Counted from the stretch's first letter, positions 20,262 through 30,557 are shown. The stretch: DNA of 64,000 nt from Thermodesulfovibrionales bacterium (GCA_031082155.1 JAVHLL010000002.1:129206-193205); one strand, 5' to 3'. Translations and numbers: made by a program. Notes: generated from the letters alone by a model not told the origin.

Positions 20262-20588
20262 ATGGAAAAACGGCGCTTTAAAAGACACCGGATAAGCCTG
20301 AAAGCCGAGCGCATATCCATCAATAAGAATTACGGAGTGTTCATAGAAAACATATCCGAAACCGGCATACATATTCTCACCACACATTCACAGGCAAACA
20401 AGGTATATTTGCCGGGCAGAGAGATCGACCTCAATTTCTGTCTTACATCGGGAAAATCGTTCAACCTTCACTGCAGGGTAAGATGGGCTCACCCGAAGAC
20501 TCCTCCGGATGATCTGGCAGACAGTATCGGACTTGAAGTCATCGACCCTCCGGTTCAGTATATTGAATTTGTGCATTCTCTCCACTAA
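20262..20588 (+). CDS. PilZ-domain protein
   Basis: EKRRFKRHRISLKAERI...IENISETGIHILT; PilZ RxxxR and (D/N)xSxxG-like signature. Confidence 0.75.
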   Translation: MEKRRFKRHRISLKAERISINKNYGVFIENISETGIHILTTHSQANKVYLPGREIDLNFCLTSGKSFNLHCRVRWAHPKTPPDDLADSIGLEVIDPPVQYIEFVHSLH

Positions 20589-20772
20589 TTTTCTCCACGG
20601 ATTTTACTGTCTCTGCATTCTTGCAGAACATTTCAGAATCACTCTGCTTTACTAACCTAAAAGAAAAGCGTATATGTTCAAGGCAAAATGAGTACCATGC
20701 GGGAAATCAAGGAAACTCTGCAGCTAGCGAACAGGGAATGATCACGTTCAAACTACAATACCGGAGAGACTT

Positions 20773-20997
20773 TTAAAATAATGAATCGGCAGGTTGCCTG
20801 ATCAGATCTTTTTTGAGTGCAACAGCAGTGTCGGAAATATTAAAAATTAAGGTAAAAGTTACCGTGATGATTAAAATGAAGAGGAAAATAGTGAGAAAAA
20901 CTTTAGGCCTCCGGTAGAAAAATAGAAGTGCCAGCACTATGAGTGCGATAACCATATAGGTGTTTTCATGGACGAAATTTATCATGTTTGCTATCAT
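20773..20997 (-). CDS. Small two-TM hypothetical membrane protein
   Basis: 74 aa, two hydrophobic segments; no overlapping better ORF. Confidence 0.55.
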   Translation of the reverse strand: MIANMINFVHENTYMVIALIVLALLFFYRRPKVFLTIFLFILIITVTFTLIFNISDTAVALKKDLIRQPADSLF

Positions 20998-21059
20998 TCT
21001 CGCTCCTCTTACATTTTTATCATTCTTGTTTTACCTTATGGAATCACCGAATGTTTGTC

Positions 21060-21075
21060 TGTGATTTGAATCACA
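21060..21075. promoter_or_regulatory. Perfect CRP/FNR-superfamily-like operator TGTGATTTGAATCACA
   Basis: TGTGA-N6-TCACA palindrome in the divergent intergenic region 20998..21203. Confidence 0.6.
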
Positions 21076-21203
21076 CAGTGATCCAGAATGTCCGTAAAAA
21101 CACAACGAACAAACAGTTCTGGAAAATCCATTAGTTTTTCATATTTCATTCATCAGGTCTTCATAAAAAATGAATATTCTTTAATTAAAAAAAGGAGGTA
21201 AAA

Positions 21204-21695
21204 ATGAAAAGAGAAAAATTTCAGGGAATAGTTATTGCAGGCCTCGTTTTATTTGTCTCATTCGGTTTTGTATTTCACTCCAGCGCAGAAGCTTCAGACG
21301 TCGATTTCTATATCGGGATGGGCATTGGGTTTCCTCCCCCACCCTCTCCACCCACTCCTATCAGGGTTGTTGCGCCACCCCAGGGTTACCTGATACCTCA
21401 AGCCCCTGTCTCGTATGCACCTCACCTTGAAGCACCGCTCTTCTTTTATTCAGGGTACTGGTATGTCCCTTCAGATGGCTACTGGCTCAGGGCATCTTCA
21501 TATTCAGGTCCCTGGATACATATTTCACAATGGAAAGTACCTGTTGAAGTTCGCAACCTACCCCGCCATTCTTATTTTCGCGATCATACATACAGGGATA
21601 GGGATTATCATGAAAAAAGGTTCATCCCCTATGGCCAGCAGAAGAAACTCTGGAATAAAGGGGAAAAGGTGAAATACAAAAAATATAATTACTGA
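21204..21695 (+). CDS. Exported proline/tyrosine-rich hypothetical protein
   Basis: Signal peptide, PPPPSPPTPIRVVAPPQGYLIPQAP, aromatic SGYWYVPSDGYW; RBS aaaggaggt. Confidence 0.75.
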   Translation: MKREKFQGIVIAGLVLFVSFGFVFHSSAEASDVDFYIGMGIGFPPPPSPPTPIRVVAPPQGYLIPQAPVSYAPHLEAPLFFYSGYWYVPSDGYWLRASSYSGPWIHISQWKVPVEVRNLPRHSYFRDHTYRDRDYHEKRFIPYGQQKKLWNKGEKVKYKKYNY

Positions 21696-21744
21696 TATCC
21701 ACCTGTACTACGTTCCAGCCTGCTGTCTCCATGTTCACAGAATA

Positions 21745-21769
21745 AAGGGCGGGAAAATTTCCCGCCCTT
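21745..21769 (+). terminator. Hairpin terminator AAGGGCGGGAAAATTTCCCGCCCTT
   Basis: Near-perfect 25-nt palindrome downstream of 21204..21695; short T-tract, so possibly bidirectional or weak. Confidence 0.75.
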
Positions 21770-21944
21770 CAATTTATGGCAATATCAGAACAAAACACAG
21801 TTGATGAATATGCGGCAATTCCACTCTATCTGTTCGATCAAATCTTTTTTCAGGTTATCATATGTTACAAGAGCAATCTTTTTATATCTCCCTTACATTT
21901 TCTCCTCTTATTATTTCCCTGTACTTTTATTCATGCCCCGTTTT

Positions 21945-22448
21945 TTATAATCGCTCAAACAGCATCTCACTATCCCTGCCGTAAAGGCCTTTGCCTTCGA
22001 GATTTTTCTCGATGAGCCTGGAAAGAGCCTGGGGAGTATCTATCTTCTCGTTTTTCAGCAGTGTGTCTTCCAGGATCCTCAGGGTCAAACGGTTTCCTCT
22101 GATTGAATAGTTCAAAAACAACCAATGCCTCTCATCTTCTGACTGGTCAATTTCTTTCACATTCAGGAACTTCTCGCCATTCAAACAGGTGACAAAAGCA
22201 CGGTATGCAGAAATATTCTTATTTACTTCAAGGCTAATGAGAATGAGTTCATGCTCATTGAAGGGGGATATTGCAATTGTTGCAACTTCCTCCTTCTCCG
22301 GGTTGATGAACTTCCAGTTCCCGATCAGCTCCCGGTCAATCTGAGCAGTCTCAGGAATTGAAAGAGGAAATTCAGACTCCAATGGACAACCGCAGAGAAA
22401 TATGCTGATCGCCAAAATCATGCCTGACAGGAATACCTTCTTGTTCAT
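21945..22448 (-). CDS. Putative lipoprotein, hypothetical
   Basis: Lipobox-like SIFLCGC after an N-terminal hydrophobic segment. Confidence 0.7.
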   Translation of the reverse strand: MNKKVFLSGMILAISIFLCGCPLESEFPLSIPETAQIDRELIGNWKFINPEKEEVATIAISPFNEHELILISLEVNKNISAYRAFVTCLNGEKFLNVKEIDQSEDERHWLFLNYSIRGNRLTLRILEDTLLKNEKIDTPQALSRLIEKNLEGKGLYGRDSEMLFERL

Positions 22449-22533
22449 ATTTTTAATTTTATCATTTCTTGGTCAGTATGTATTGAATGATACATTCTCA
22501 AGCCCGTCTCTTAAGAAGAGGTCTTTTGTGTTC

Positions 22534-23001
22534 TTATCTTGTTCCCTGGGGCTTTTTCTTTTTGGGCAGTATGAGAAAAACAACTCCTCCCATAAATGTC
22601 ACGACACCAATTATTGCAATGTACCTATAAGGGACTGCTATGTTTTCCTGCTTCGTTATCACCTTCTTTTTTTCCATCTTCAGCCTAAATTCGTTCCGGT
22701 ACATTCTTTTTTTATACCGTGCTTCATAGAATGCATCAATCGCATCGCTTTCAGGCAAGGTTTCAATCTCCGGATGCAGGGACAGATACTCCTGATACTC
22801 CCGGGAGATTCTCTCGTTCTTGTCGGAAACAACCTCAATTACCCCTTCCCGGATTATGATTTCTCCCATAACAAAATTTCGCATAAGGTTTCCGAGCAGG
22901 CTGTCCTGTCTGTCAAACTCTGTAGCAAGCGGCAATGCTATAAGTAGCATACCGATTCCAAGAAAGAATATAATCAAGCCTGCTGCCATTCTTTTGCTCA
23001 T
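22534..23001 (-). CDS. Hypothetical membrane protein
   Basis: N- and C-terminal TM segments; TM, charged region, TM, KKKKPQ. Confidence 0.65.
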   Translation of the reverse strand: MSKRMAAGLIIFFLGIGMLLIALPLATEFDRQDSLLGNLMRNFVMGEIIIREGVIEVVSDKNERISREYQEYLSLHPEIETLPESDAIDAFYEARYKKRMYRNEFRLKMEKKKVITKQENIAVPYRYIAIIGVVTFMGGVVFLILPKKKKPQGTR

Positions 23002-23253
23002 AGCGTTCTGATTTTCTCAAATTATACCTGAGCAATTCAATATATGCGCACCATAAGCCTTAGGTGAGAATTAGCATCAGGTAAAAGGAGAAAGTCCTGG
23101 GTTGGGCTCCATCCTGTTCCGGTTGAATCGGGCTATACATCCTTTGTTTAAATGGGATAGAATTGATACTGAAGCGCGAAACAGAGAGTGGATGATTTTA
23201 GAGAAACCAAGCATCGTGAGTCGCCATGCTCACTAAATAAAGAAAGGGTTGCC

Positions 23254-24207
23254 ATGGATCCATCAAAACTCGAACAATGTCAATTCAGAGAAACATCGAC
23301 TGAGCAGTTTCGTGAAGCGATACCCGCAGTCGTAAACGATCTCGTGCAGTCCTGCAACACTGAAGCATGTTTTGATCATGTTGACACCGAACCCATCCCT
23401 TCCCGTGATGCTATTATAGATATTATTCATATGGCCCTCAGGATACTTTATCCCGGTTATTTCACAAAAATCCGTGTTGACAAAACCAATCTTCACTACT
23501 ATCTGGGACAGGAGGTAACTTTATTATTTGAGTCCCTTTCAGAACAGGCGACTCTTGCAATCCGACATGAATGCCTCAGGCACAACCTGCCATGCATTCA
23601 TTGCGGAGAACGGGGGCAGGAGATCGCAACTGATTTCATCCGCAACCTCACGAACCTGCGGAAAATCCTCGCTACCGATGTCCGTGCAGCATTCGAAGGA
23701 GACCCGGCGGCAAAAGGGTATGACGAGATCATATTCAGCTATCCTGGTCTCTTTGCTATCAATATTTACCGCATTGCCCATGCTTTGTTTGGAATGAAGG
23801 TGTCCCTGGTCCCGCGCATAATGACAGAATATGCCCACAGCCTTACCGGCATCGACATTCATCCGGGCGCCCGGATTGGCGAAAGCTTCTTCATCGATCA
23901 TGGAACAGGCGTAGTAATCGGTGAGACGACAGATATAGGGAAGCACGTAAGGATCTATCAGGGTGTCACGCTCGGAGCCCTTTCCCTGCCCAAGGAAAAA
24001 GTCGAAGAACTGCGATATCAGAAGCGTCATCCGACGATAGAGGACGATGTAATTCTCTACTCGGGGGTCACTATACTTGGCGGTGAAACCGTTATAGGCG
24101 CGCGTTCGGTAATCGGCGGCAATGTCTGGATCACAGAGTCCGTGCCTCCTGACACCAGGGTCCTCACAAAGAAAGCTGAACTGATTTTCAGGGAGAAAGA
24201 GAAATGA
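23254..24207 (+). CDS. cysE: Serine O-acetyltransferase (EpsC/long type); start re-assigned to ATG 23254
   Basis: Left-handed beta-helix hexapeptides: [45 protein letters not shown]. Confidence 0.93.
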   Translation: MDPSKLEQCQFRETSTEQFREAIPAVVNDLVQSCNTEACFDHVDTEPIPSRDAIIDIIHMALRILYPGYFTKIRVDKTNLHYYLGQEVTLLFESLSEQATLAIRHECLRHNLPCIHCGERGQEIATDFIRNLTNLRKILATDVRAAFEGDPAAKGYDEIIFSYPGLFAINIYRIAHALFGMKVSLVPRIMTEYAHSLTGIDIHPGARIGESFFIDHGTGVVIGETTDIGKHVRIYQGVTLGALSLPKEKVEELRYQKRHPTIEDDVILYSGVTILGGETVIGARSVIGGNVWITESVPPDTRVLTKKAELIFREKEK

Positions 24208-25133
24208 ACATTGCCCGTGTCTGTTCCGATATTACCCATACCATCGGCGACACTCCTCTGGTCCGGCTGAATGCACTGTCAGCAGGGCTTGATGCCACTC
24301 TTCTCGCAAAGCTTGAATGCATGAACCCTCTTGGCAGCGTAAAGGACAGGATTGGAAGTTCCATGATTGCTGATGCAGAGGCCAGAGGACTCATCCATAA
24401 GGACACTCTTATAGTCGAACCGACGAGCGGAAATACCGGTATTGCGCTTGCCTTTGTCTGTGCGGTCAAGGGTTATCGTCTAATGCTTACCATGCCTGAA
24501 ACCATGAGCATGGAGAGGAAAAAACTCCTGAGGCACCTCGGCGCTGAACTGGTTTTGACCCCTGGTTCAGAGGGAATGAAAGGTGCAATCGCAAAAGCTC
24601 GGGAAATACTTACACAGACCCCTCATGCATTCATGCCGGATCAGTTCAGTAATCCCGCAAACCCGGAAATTCACCGCAAAACTACAGCCGAAGAGATATG
24701 GAAAGACTCTGACGGGAATGTTGATGTTCTCGTAGCTGGAGTCGGCACAGGAGGGACCATAACTGGAATCTCTGAAGTAATAAAAGCACGGAAACCATCC
24801 TTCAAAACGGTTGCGGTCGAACCCGCTGCATCACCTGTCCTCTCCGGAGGAAAGCCCGGCCCTCACAAAATACAGGGGATCGGTGCAGGGTTCATCCCGA
24901 AAGTGCTGAATACCGGCATTATCGACGAAGTGGTGACAGTACTGAACGAACAGGCATTTGAAACGGCGCGGTCCGCTGCAAAAAAAGAAGGGATCCTCTG
25001 CGGGATATCTTCGGGAGCTGCGCTTTGGGCTGCCCTTGAAATTGCCAGACGCCCTGAAAGCAGGGGCAAGCAGATCGTTGTAATCCTTCCGAGCACAGGT
25101 GAGCGTTATCTAAGCACAGAACTGTTCGAGTAA
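24204..25133 (+). CDS. cysK: Cysteine synthase A (O-acetylserine sulfhydrylase)
   Basis: [22 protein letters not shown] (PLP Lys), [27 protein letters not shown] overlap with cysE. Confidence 0.96.
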   Translation: MNIARVCSDITHTIGDTPLVRLNALSAGLDATLLAKLECMNPLGSVKDRIGSSMIADAEARGLIHKDTLIVEPTSGNTGIALAFVCAVKGYRLMLTMPETMSMERKKLLRHLGAELVLTPGSEGMKGAIAKAREILTQTPHAFMPDQFSNPANPEIHRKTTAEEIWKDSDGNVDVLVAGVGTGGTITGISEVIKARKPSFKTVAVEPAASPVLSGGKPGPHKIQGIGAGFIPKVLNTGIIDEVVTVLNEQAFETARSAAKKEGILCGISSGAALWAALEIARRPESRGKQIVVILPSTGERYLSTELFE

Positions 25134-25175
25134 AGATAATACCATACCGAAGAACCTATCTCACAGCAGAATCCC

Positions 25176-25204
25176 TTGACAATTTGCCTTGTCAGTAATA
25201 AAGT
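25176..25204 (+). promoter_or_regulatory. Putative sigma70-type promoter of the riboswitch/K+ transporter unit
   Basis: TTGACA followed after 17 nt by TAAAGT in a TAATAAAGTAGAAT context. Confidence 0.5.
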
Positions 25205-25211
25205 AGAATCA

Positions 25212-25355
25212 AAGAGCAGCCTAAATCCATTCAAGGGATGGATGCGGGGGAACCAAATATGGGGCGAATTCACTGGCACAATCAGTGATAGGATACTTCC
25301 AAGTCCGAGTCCGGCAGCTAACCTCGTGGGCATTTGGAAGGGCAAAGGACAGAAA
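25212..25355 (+). ncRNA. Cyclic di-AMP riboswitch (ydaO/yuaA leader)
   Basis: Core segments gcgGGGGAACCAAATATGGGGCGAATT ... CCGAGTCCGGCAGCTAACCTCGTGGGC resemble the ydaO class; lies upstream of K+ uptake genes. Confidence 0.85.
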
Positions 25356-25356
25356 T

Positions 25357-25388
25357 TCCGACCACTGCCTGATCAGCGGTTTTTTATT
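25357..25388 (+). terminator. Riboswitch expression-platform terminator
   Basis: ccgaCCaCTGcctgatCAGcGGTTTTTTATTT before the transporter start. Confidence 0.65.
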
Positions 25389-25451
25389 TCCCATCCTTGC
25401 CCTAATGGAGGCTAATGATGGGAATCCATTCTCTTTCTTTGTAACCTTCCG

Positions 25452-26786
25452 ATGAAGCTGAAACTTACTTCACCGCAAATTCTTGCACTTGGATTCTTGG
25501 CCGTTATTTTGACAGGCTCTGTGCTCCTGATGCTCCCTGTCTCGAATACGAACGGGTGTTCTTTTATTGACGCCCTGTTTACCTCAACCTCTGCTGTCTG
25601 CGTTACAGGTCTGATTGTTAAGGACACTCCGGTTGATTTCACACTTTTTGGTCATATCGTAATTATGCTTCTTATACAGATAGGAGGCCTCGGATATATG
25701 ACCTCTGCAACAATCATCTTTCTCATGACCGGGAAAAATATCGGCATTACTGAAAGGATTGCCATAAAAGAAGGACTTAATGTCGAAACGGTTGAAGGAA
25801 TTGTCCGTTTTATAAAGAAGGTAGCGCTCTTTACCGCTGTTATTGAGCTTGCCGGTGCTCTTGTTCTCACCACGCGCTTCCTCAGAGAATATCCTTTGAG
25901 CGATGCTTTTCTTTACGGTCTATTTCACGCTGTATCTGCTTTCAATAATGCCGGTTTCAGTCTCTTTTCAGACAATCTTATACGGTATCGCGGCGATATC
26001 ACCGTGAATCTTACCATCACCACACTGGTTATCGTTGGGGGAATCGGATTCATTGTGATGATGGATATCCATAAATTCATAAGAAAGGAAGTGACCAGAC
26101 TCACCCAGCATTCAAAAATTGTCCTCCTGTCGACAGCGATTCTCATTATGACGGGAGCTATTTTAATATTTCTCATGGAATACTCAAACTCCGGAACTTT
26201 TGGAATCTTCCCGCTGAAAGAAAAGATACTTGTATCCTATTTCTCTTCCGTCACTGCAAGAACAGCCGGATTTAATACCATTGATTATTCTCTCCTGCAC
26301 ACAGAAACTCTTTTTCTGACTATAACCCTCATGTTTATCGGCGCTTCTCCCGGCAGTACCGGCGGCGGTGTCAAGACATCCACTATAGCCGTTATCGTCG
26401 CAAGCCTCTACGCAACAATCCGTGGCAAGAAGGATACCGTACTCTTTAAAAGGAGGGTTCCTTCCGACATTGTCACCAGGGCATTCCTTCTCATGACCCT
26501 GGCAGTGTTTTTCTGCACGTTCGTGAATCATTTCATTATCAGCACACAGGATACTCAATATCTCCCCTCTGTTTTCGAAGTTACCTCTGCGTTCGGTACT
26601 GTGGGTCTTTCTGTTGGAGATGGAGGAACCAGGAGCTTTGCAGCGCTCTTCACCTCATTTGGCAAGTTCATTCTTGTTTGTACAATGTTTGTCGGAAGGC
26701 TTGGACCGCTTACCTTCGCTGTTGCAATGACACGGCAGGTCAAAGAGCGGTTCAGGTATCCGGAAGGAAAGGTGATCATAGGATGA
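25452..26786 (+). CDS. TrkH/KtrB-family potassium uptake membrane protein
   Basis: Multi-TM; TSTSAVCVTGLIV, GASPGSTGGGVKTSTIAV selectivity and gating segments. Confidence 0.93.
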   Translation: MKLKLTSPQILALGFLAVILTGSVLLMLPVSNTNGCSFIDALFTSTSAVCVTGLIVKDTPVDFTLFGHIVIMLLIQIGGLGYMTSATIIFLMTGKNIGITERIAIKEGLNVETVEGIVRFIKKVALFTAVIELAGALVLTTRFLREYPLSDAFLYGLFHAVSAFNNAGFSLFSDNLIRYRGDITVNLTITTLVIVGGIGFIVMMDIHKFIRKEVTRLTQHSKIVLLSTAILIMTGAILIFLMEYSNSGTFGIFPLKEKILVSYFSSVTARTAGFNTIDYSLLHTETLFLTITLMFIGASPGSTGGGVKTSTIAVIVASLYATIRGKKDTVLFKRRVPSDIVTRAFLLMTLAVFFCTFVNHFIISTQDTQYLPSVFEVTSAFGTVGLSVGDGGTRSFAALFTSFGKFILVCTMFVGRLGPLTFAVAMTRQVKERFRYPEGKVIIG

Positions 26787-27463
26787 AAAAACAATTTGCT
26801 GTTATTGGGTTAGGACGATTTGGGTTTAATATAGCCAAGACGCTTGCAAAAAACGGTGCAGAAGTGTTAGCGATTGACATTGATGAAGACAGGGTAAAAA
26901 AAGTGTCCGATTTTGTATCCCACGCTGTCCAGCTTAATGCTATCGATGATAAAGCACTCTCTGATGTGGGTGTTCAGAATGTCGACACTGCAATTGTAAG
27001 TATCGGAGAAAATATTGAGGCGAGCATACTTGTTGTTATGATACTCAAAGAAATGGGAATACGGAGCATCATCGCAAAGGCTGTTACATCGCTGCATGGA
27101 AAAGTTCTGGAAAATCTCGGCGTCAAGAGGATTATTTTTCCGGAAAGGGATATGGCAGTCCGTGTTGCCCATAGCCTTACCCATCCGAATGTTCTCGAAC
27201 AGCTTGATCTATCAGATGAATACAGTATTGTCGAAATCCCCACCCCTTCTTACCTGATCGGAAAAACTCTTACGGAGAGTCAACTCAGAAGCAGATACGG
27301 GGTCAATCTTATCGCCATTAAAAGAAAAGTTACGACTCAAAAAGGAATAGTCAAAGAATTATGGAATGTGAATCCTCTTCCCACAGATGTTATAAAAGAA
27401 AGCGATATCCTCGTTCTTGTCGGATTAAATGAGGATATTGACAAAATAGGGCTCAAAGTCTGA
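26783..27463 (+). CDS. TrkA/KtrA-family K+ uptake regulatory protein (RCK-N and RCK-C)
   Basis: KKQFAVIGLGRFGFNIAKTLAKNGAEVLAIDIDEDRV Rossmann; start re-assigned to ATG 26783. Confidence 0.94.
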   Translation: MKKQFAVIGLGRFGFNIAKTLAKNGAEVLAIDIDEDRVKKVSDFVSHAVQLNAIDDKALSDVGVQNVDTAIVSIGENIEASILVVMILKEMGIRSIIAKAVTSLHGKVLENLGVKRIIFPERDMAVRVAHSLTHPNVLEQLDLSDEYSIVEIPTPSYLIGKTLTESQLRSRYGVNLIAIKRKVTTQKGIVKELWNVNPLPTDVIKESDILVLVGLNEDIDKIGLKV

Positions 27464-27499
27464 GCAGGGTAATCATGGGAGGGCGGGAACAGGGTGCAG

Positions 27500-28948
27500 T
27501 CAGCTTACAACTTTTTCAAAATCTTTGTCTTCCAGGAGGTTTCTGAAGTCTTCGTCTTCTTTGGCAGTTTCCCTGCAGGGAGGATTAATCATTATGGCCT
27601 TTGAAAGGTCTGCAAGAGCGTTGTTCTTGTCACCCTGCAATGAATAAAGACAGGCTTTGTTATACCATGCATTTGCGAAATCGGGTTTCAGATCAAGCGT
27701 TTTCTCATATGCCCTAAGCGCTTCCTCATACCTGCCGAGTCTTCCAAGGGCTATGCCCATATTGTACCATGCATCAGCAGAGCCGGGCTTCATCCTGATT
27801 GCTTTTTCATATGCCTTGAGCGCCTTCTCATGGAGACCGAGCTGTATCAGGGTAACGCCTTTATTGTACCAGGTATCCGCTGAATCGGGGTTCAGTTCGA
27901 TAGCATTTTCGTACGCCTTGAGGGCTTCTTCATGCCGCCCCAGATGTGCGAGCACAACGCCTGTGCTGTGCCAGGTGCGTGCAGTATGCGGGTTTAGTTC
28001 CAGCGCCTTTCCAAAAGCTGCAAGGGCTTCTTCATACCGGTCGATCCGGCCGAGAGCTATACCTTTGCTATACCATCCCCTCGCATTATGTGGGTCCAGA
28101 TTCAGGGCTTCTTCTAATTCTTTCAGTGCCTCTTCATAGTGTCCCTGCTGAATAAATACAACCCCCAGATTGTATAACGCAAGCGCATAGGAAGGGTTTT
28201 CCTTCAGAGCTTTTTCGTAATAGTCTTTTGCCATAAGATACTCGCTCTCTTCATATTGGGCATTGCCGAGGCTGACATATATTGATTCCTCTCCCGCTCG
28301 CGCATTGAAATACTTTTCTATGTCGTGCATTCTGTGGGCAAGGAGCGTCAGGATGCCTTTCTCAAAGAATCCCATCCTCTTTTCTTCTCGCTCGCCTGTG
28401 CGAAGATCAATCGGTACGGGAACTAAACCGGTTCTCTTCTCAATATCTGAAATAATATTCCTGATCTCTTCCCGTGTTAAATTGAGCTGCCTGAATTGTT
28501 CCATTTTCTCGAGGAGAGTGATTTGGGGGAAAAGCATATGGATGCTGTCAACCAATTTTTCATCTTTCTTTGTATCCCTGCTGTTGGACTGTTCTGTCTG
28601 TGCTGCTATCTTCTCTGAGAATGCTTTTTCAAGAATACTCATCTGTTCACGCATCTGTCTGGCCATCTGTGCCGTTTTCTCGTGAATTTCTTTCTCTAGA
28701 TCTAGTGTCATCTGCCGGAGAGCTTCCACTTCCCTTTTCAATTCTTCAATCCGTTCCTGCGAATCCCTCTTTGCTTGTGACGGCATTTCTCTCGCGGATA
28801 TTTCTTTTACTGCAGATCTTCTTTTCGAGCGGTATATACCAAAAAATGTGAGGAGAGCCAATACTCCCGCAAGGGCCATGAGACCTGCCCACCAGTATTC
28901 CTGAATTAGCGCCGTATCAATCATTTTTGGCAACAACGCATGGTACAA
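27500..28948 (-). CDS. Membrane-anchored coiled-coil/TPR protein
   Basis: N-terminal TM, coiled coil, then about seven 34-aa TPRs (ADTWYNKGVTLIQLGLHEKALKAYEKAIRMKPGS etc.). Confidence 0.88.
   Translation of the reverse strand: MYHALLPKMIDTALIQEYWWAGLMALAGVLALLTFFGIYRSKRRSAVKEISAREMPSQAKRDSQERIEELKREVEALRQMTLDLEKEIHEKTAQMARQMREQMSILEKAFSEKIAAQTEQSNSRDTKKDEKLVDSIHMLFPQITLLEKMEQFRQLNLTREEIRNIISDIEKRTGLVPVPIDLRTGEREEKRMGFFEKGILTLLAHRMHDIEKYFNARAGEESIYVSLGNAQYEESEYLMAKDYYEKALKENPSYALALYNLGVVFIQQGHYEEALKELEEALNLDPHNARGWYSKGIALGRIDRYEEALAAFGKALELNPHTARTWHSTGVVLAHLGRHEEALKAYENAIELNPDSADTWYNKGVTLIQLGLHEKALKAYEKAIRMKPGSADAWYNMGIALGRLGRYEEALRAYEKTLDLKPDFANAWYNKACLYSLQGDKNNALADLSKAIMINPPCRETAKEDEDFRNLLEDKDFEKVVS
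27570..28290 (-). repeat. Tandem 102-nt coding repeats (TPR array)
   Basis: Successive WYxxGxxLxxLGRxEEALxAYxxAxxLxP units in the translation. Confidence 0.85.
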
Positions 28949-29056
28949 TATTTTCCTTCGTTTGTAATCTACACACTTTTGTCCGGCATGTCAATCTCAG
29001 TATAACCGTTTTTACGCCACATTAAAAATGCCAGGGGTTCTTCCTTTTCACGACAA

Positions 29057-29461
29057 CTATTCTATCTCGACCCTGTATCCCGACATCCTTTTTACTGAGA
29101 GGACCTTTTCTTTGAGTCCTCTCGCTTCAAATCTTCCGTATGCCATAGAGTTGTCATAAAGGCGAATGACCTTCTCTTCCCTGTTCATCACGAACTTGCC
29201 TCCGCCTATGATAACCCAGGCCGGGTCATCTATATCAAACCGTTTTGCCTGCGCGTCGTAAACTCCGTCTATTCCTTTCCCCTGACAATATGTTTTCACA
29301 ATATCAGCATGGTACTTCGAAAACTCCTTCGGCGAAAATACAAGATATTCCATCCCTTCATGCCTCATCTGTACAAATTTGCCATCTATTCTTTTCGGCT
29401 TCCTGGGCGGGGCGAACTTTATATAGTACAGGTCTGAATAATCTATGATCGTGAACTTCAT
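29057..29461 (-). CDS. Conserved hypothetical protein
   Basis: 134-aa uninterrupted ORF with no better competitor. Confidence 0.65.
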   Translation of the reverse strand: MKFTIIDYSDLYYIKFAPPRKPKRIDGKFVQMRHEGMEYLVFSPKEFSKYHADIVKTYCQGKGIDGVYDAQAKRFDIDDPAWVIIGGGKFVMNREEKVIRLYDNSMAYGRFEARGLKEKVLSVKRMSGYRVEIE

Positions 29462-29542
29462 AGGTGTAGTTTACCTCTTATTTTTCCTGATAGCCAGGAT
29501 GAAGAAAGCAGAAAAACTGCTTATTGATGCACAGAAAAAAGG

Positions 29543-30472
29543 TTAAATCGGCGTCCCTACGCTTCTCAGCACATTCATGGGGCCATGTTCTTTCAGAAGA
29601 TCCATCTGTTCTTTATTCCTCACAAGCAGTGCGCCCGTAAACCCAAGAGCATTGATCGAGATTGAATCGCAGAATTCCTTTGACCGCGGAACAAGGAGCA
29701 TCCACTTTCTGGCGAGGAGAAAACAGTACGGCGCAGACTGACGCTTCAGAGGACCTTTATCTGGGGGTGTCATTTCAAGATGAACAAGCGAGGAAGCATA
29801 GAGGTCGAACGAACGCCGTGCGGCTTCGTAAGGTGAATCCACCGGATCGTTTTCGAGACGGATAAATACGTGCCTGAAAGGGAACGCAGGTATTGTACCC
29901 ATGATACCCCTGAAGCGTGCTTCGGTAAACAGAGGTTCTATGGGTACCTCGGGACCCTCAGGTGCAAGAGGCAGGGGCACCATCTGCAGGTGTTTATGGC
30001 GTTGGCTTGCGCCTGCTGCTTCGCCTCCGTTATAAAACCCCAGGCTGTTGTATTCGTCCATGCATGCCCATAGCGCTTCAAAGTCAGATATCGTGAGCAA
30101 TACTTCCTGGTCCTCAAAATGCCTTGTGACTATGAGAAGGTGGTGATCTACTACATTATATTTATTGAGCAGCGCAATATGCGAATCTGAAATATCCGTA
30201 ACATAAAGGGCTTTGTCGTAGGGGAGAAAGGGATTCACCGATGTACCGGCTATTTCAGAGGCCTGCTGTTTCTGTTTCTCTTCAGCCTTCTTCCTGATAC
30301 TCGCGAGAATTCTTACAAAGAACCACATCCCTGCGTCTTCAATGAACTCATATTCGGTGGGGATTGGGAATTGAGCTCCTGCCTGAAGGGCTTTCTCCGA
30401 TGTCTGAAGGACGGCTTTCCATAAGGTATTTTTTTCAAGAAGTATCCGTGATTTCATTTCCCGTGAAATCAA
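29543..30472 (-). CDS. ATP adenylyltransferase / Ap4A phosphorylase (APA1/2-like HIT superfamily)
   Basis: NPFLPYDKALYV, HHLLIVTRHFEDQ, GASQRHKHLQMVPLPL (HxHxQ). Confidence 0.88.
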   Translation of the reverse strand: MISREMKSRILLEKNTLWKAVLQTSEKALQAGAQFPIPTEYEFIEDAGMWFFVRILASIRKKAEEKQKQQASEIAGTSVNPFLPYDKALYVTDISDSHIALLNKYNVVDHHLLIVTRHFEDQEVLLTISDFEALWACMDEYNSLGFYNGGEAAGASQRHKHLQMVPLPLAPEGPEVPIEPLFTEARFRGIMGTIPAFPFRHVFIRLENDPVDSPYEAARRSFDLYASSLVHLEMTPPDKGPLKRQSAPYCFLLARKWMLLVPRSKEFCDSISINALGFTGALLVRNKEQMDLLKEHGPMNVLRSVGTPI

Positions 30473-30557
30473 CTCCTTTTTTGTTTTATCATACCAGAAA
30501 CAGTATCTATCATATGAAGAAAATACCTTATAAAAATTATATTAAAAAGGAGGCAGT

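Noticed and set aside
22402-22947. 181-aa plus-strand ORF
   Set aside because: Antisense to two minus-strand genes that have lipobox/TM features; Cys/Phe/Ser-rich shadow composition
25106-25415. ORFs 25106..25345 (-) and 25176..25415 (+)
   Set aside because: Both overlap the riboswitch and terminator; their translations have no protein signature
27570-28290. Regularly spaced repeats suggestive of a CRISPR array or minisatellite
   Set aside because: Period is about 102 nt in frame and explained by TPR coding repeats; no invariant repeat/spacer structure
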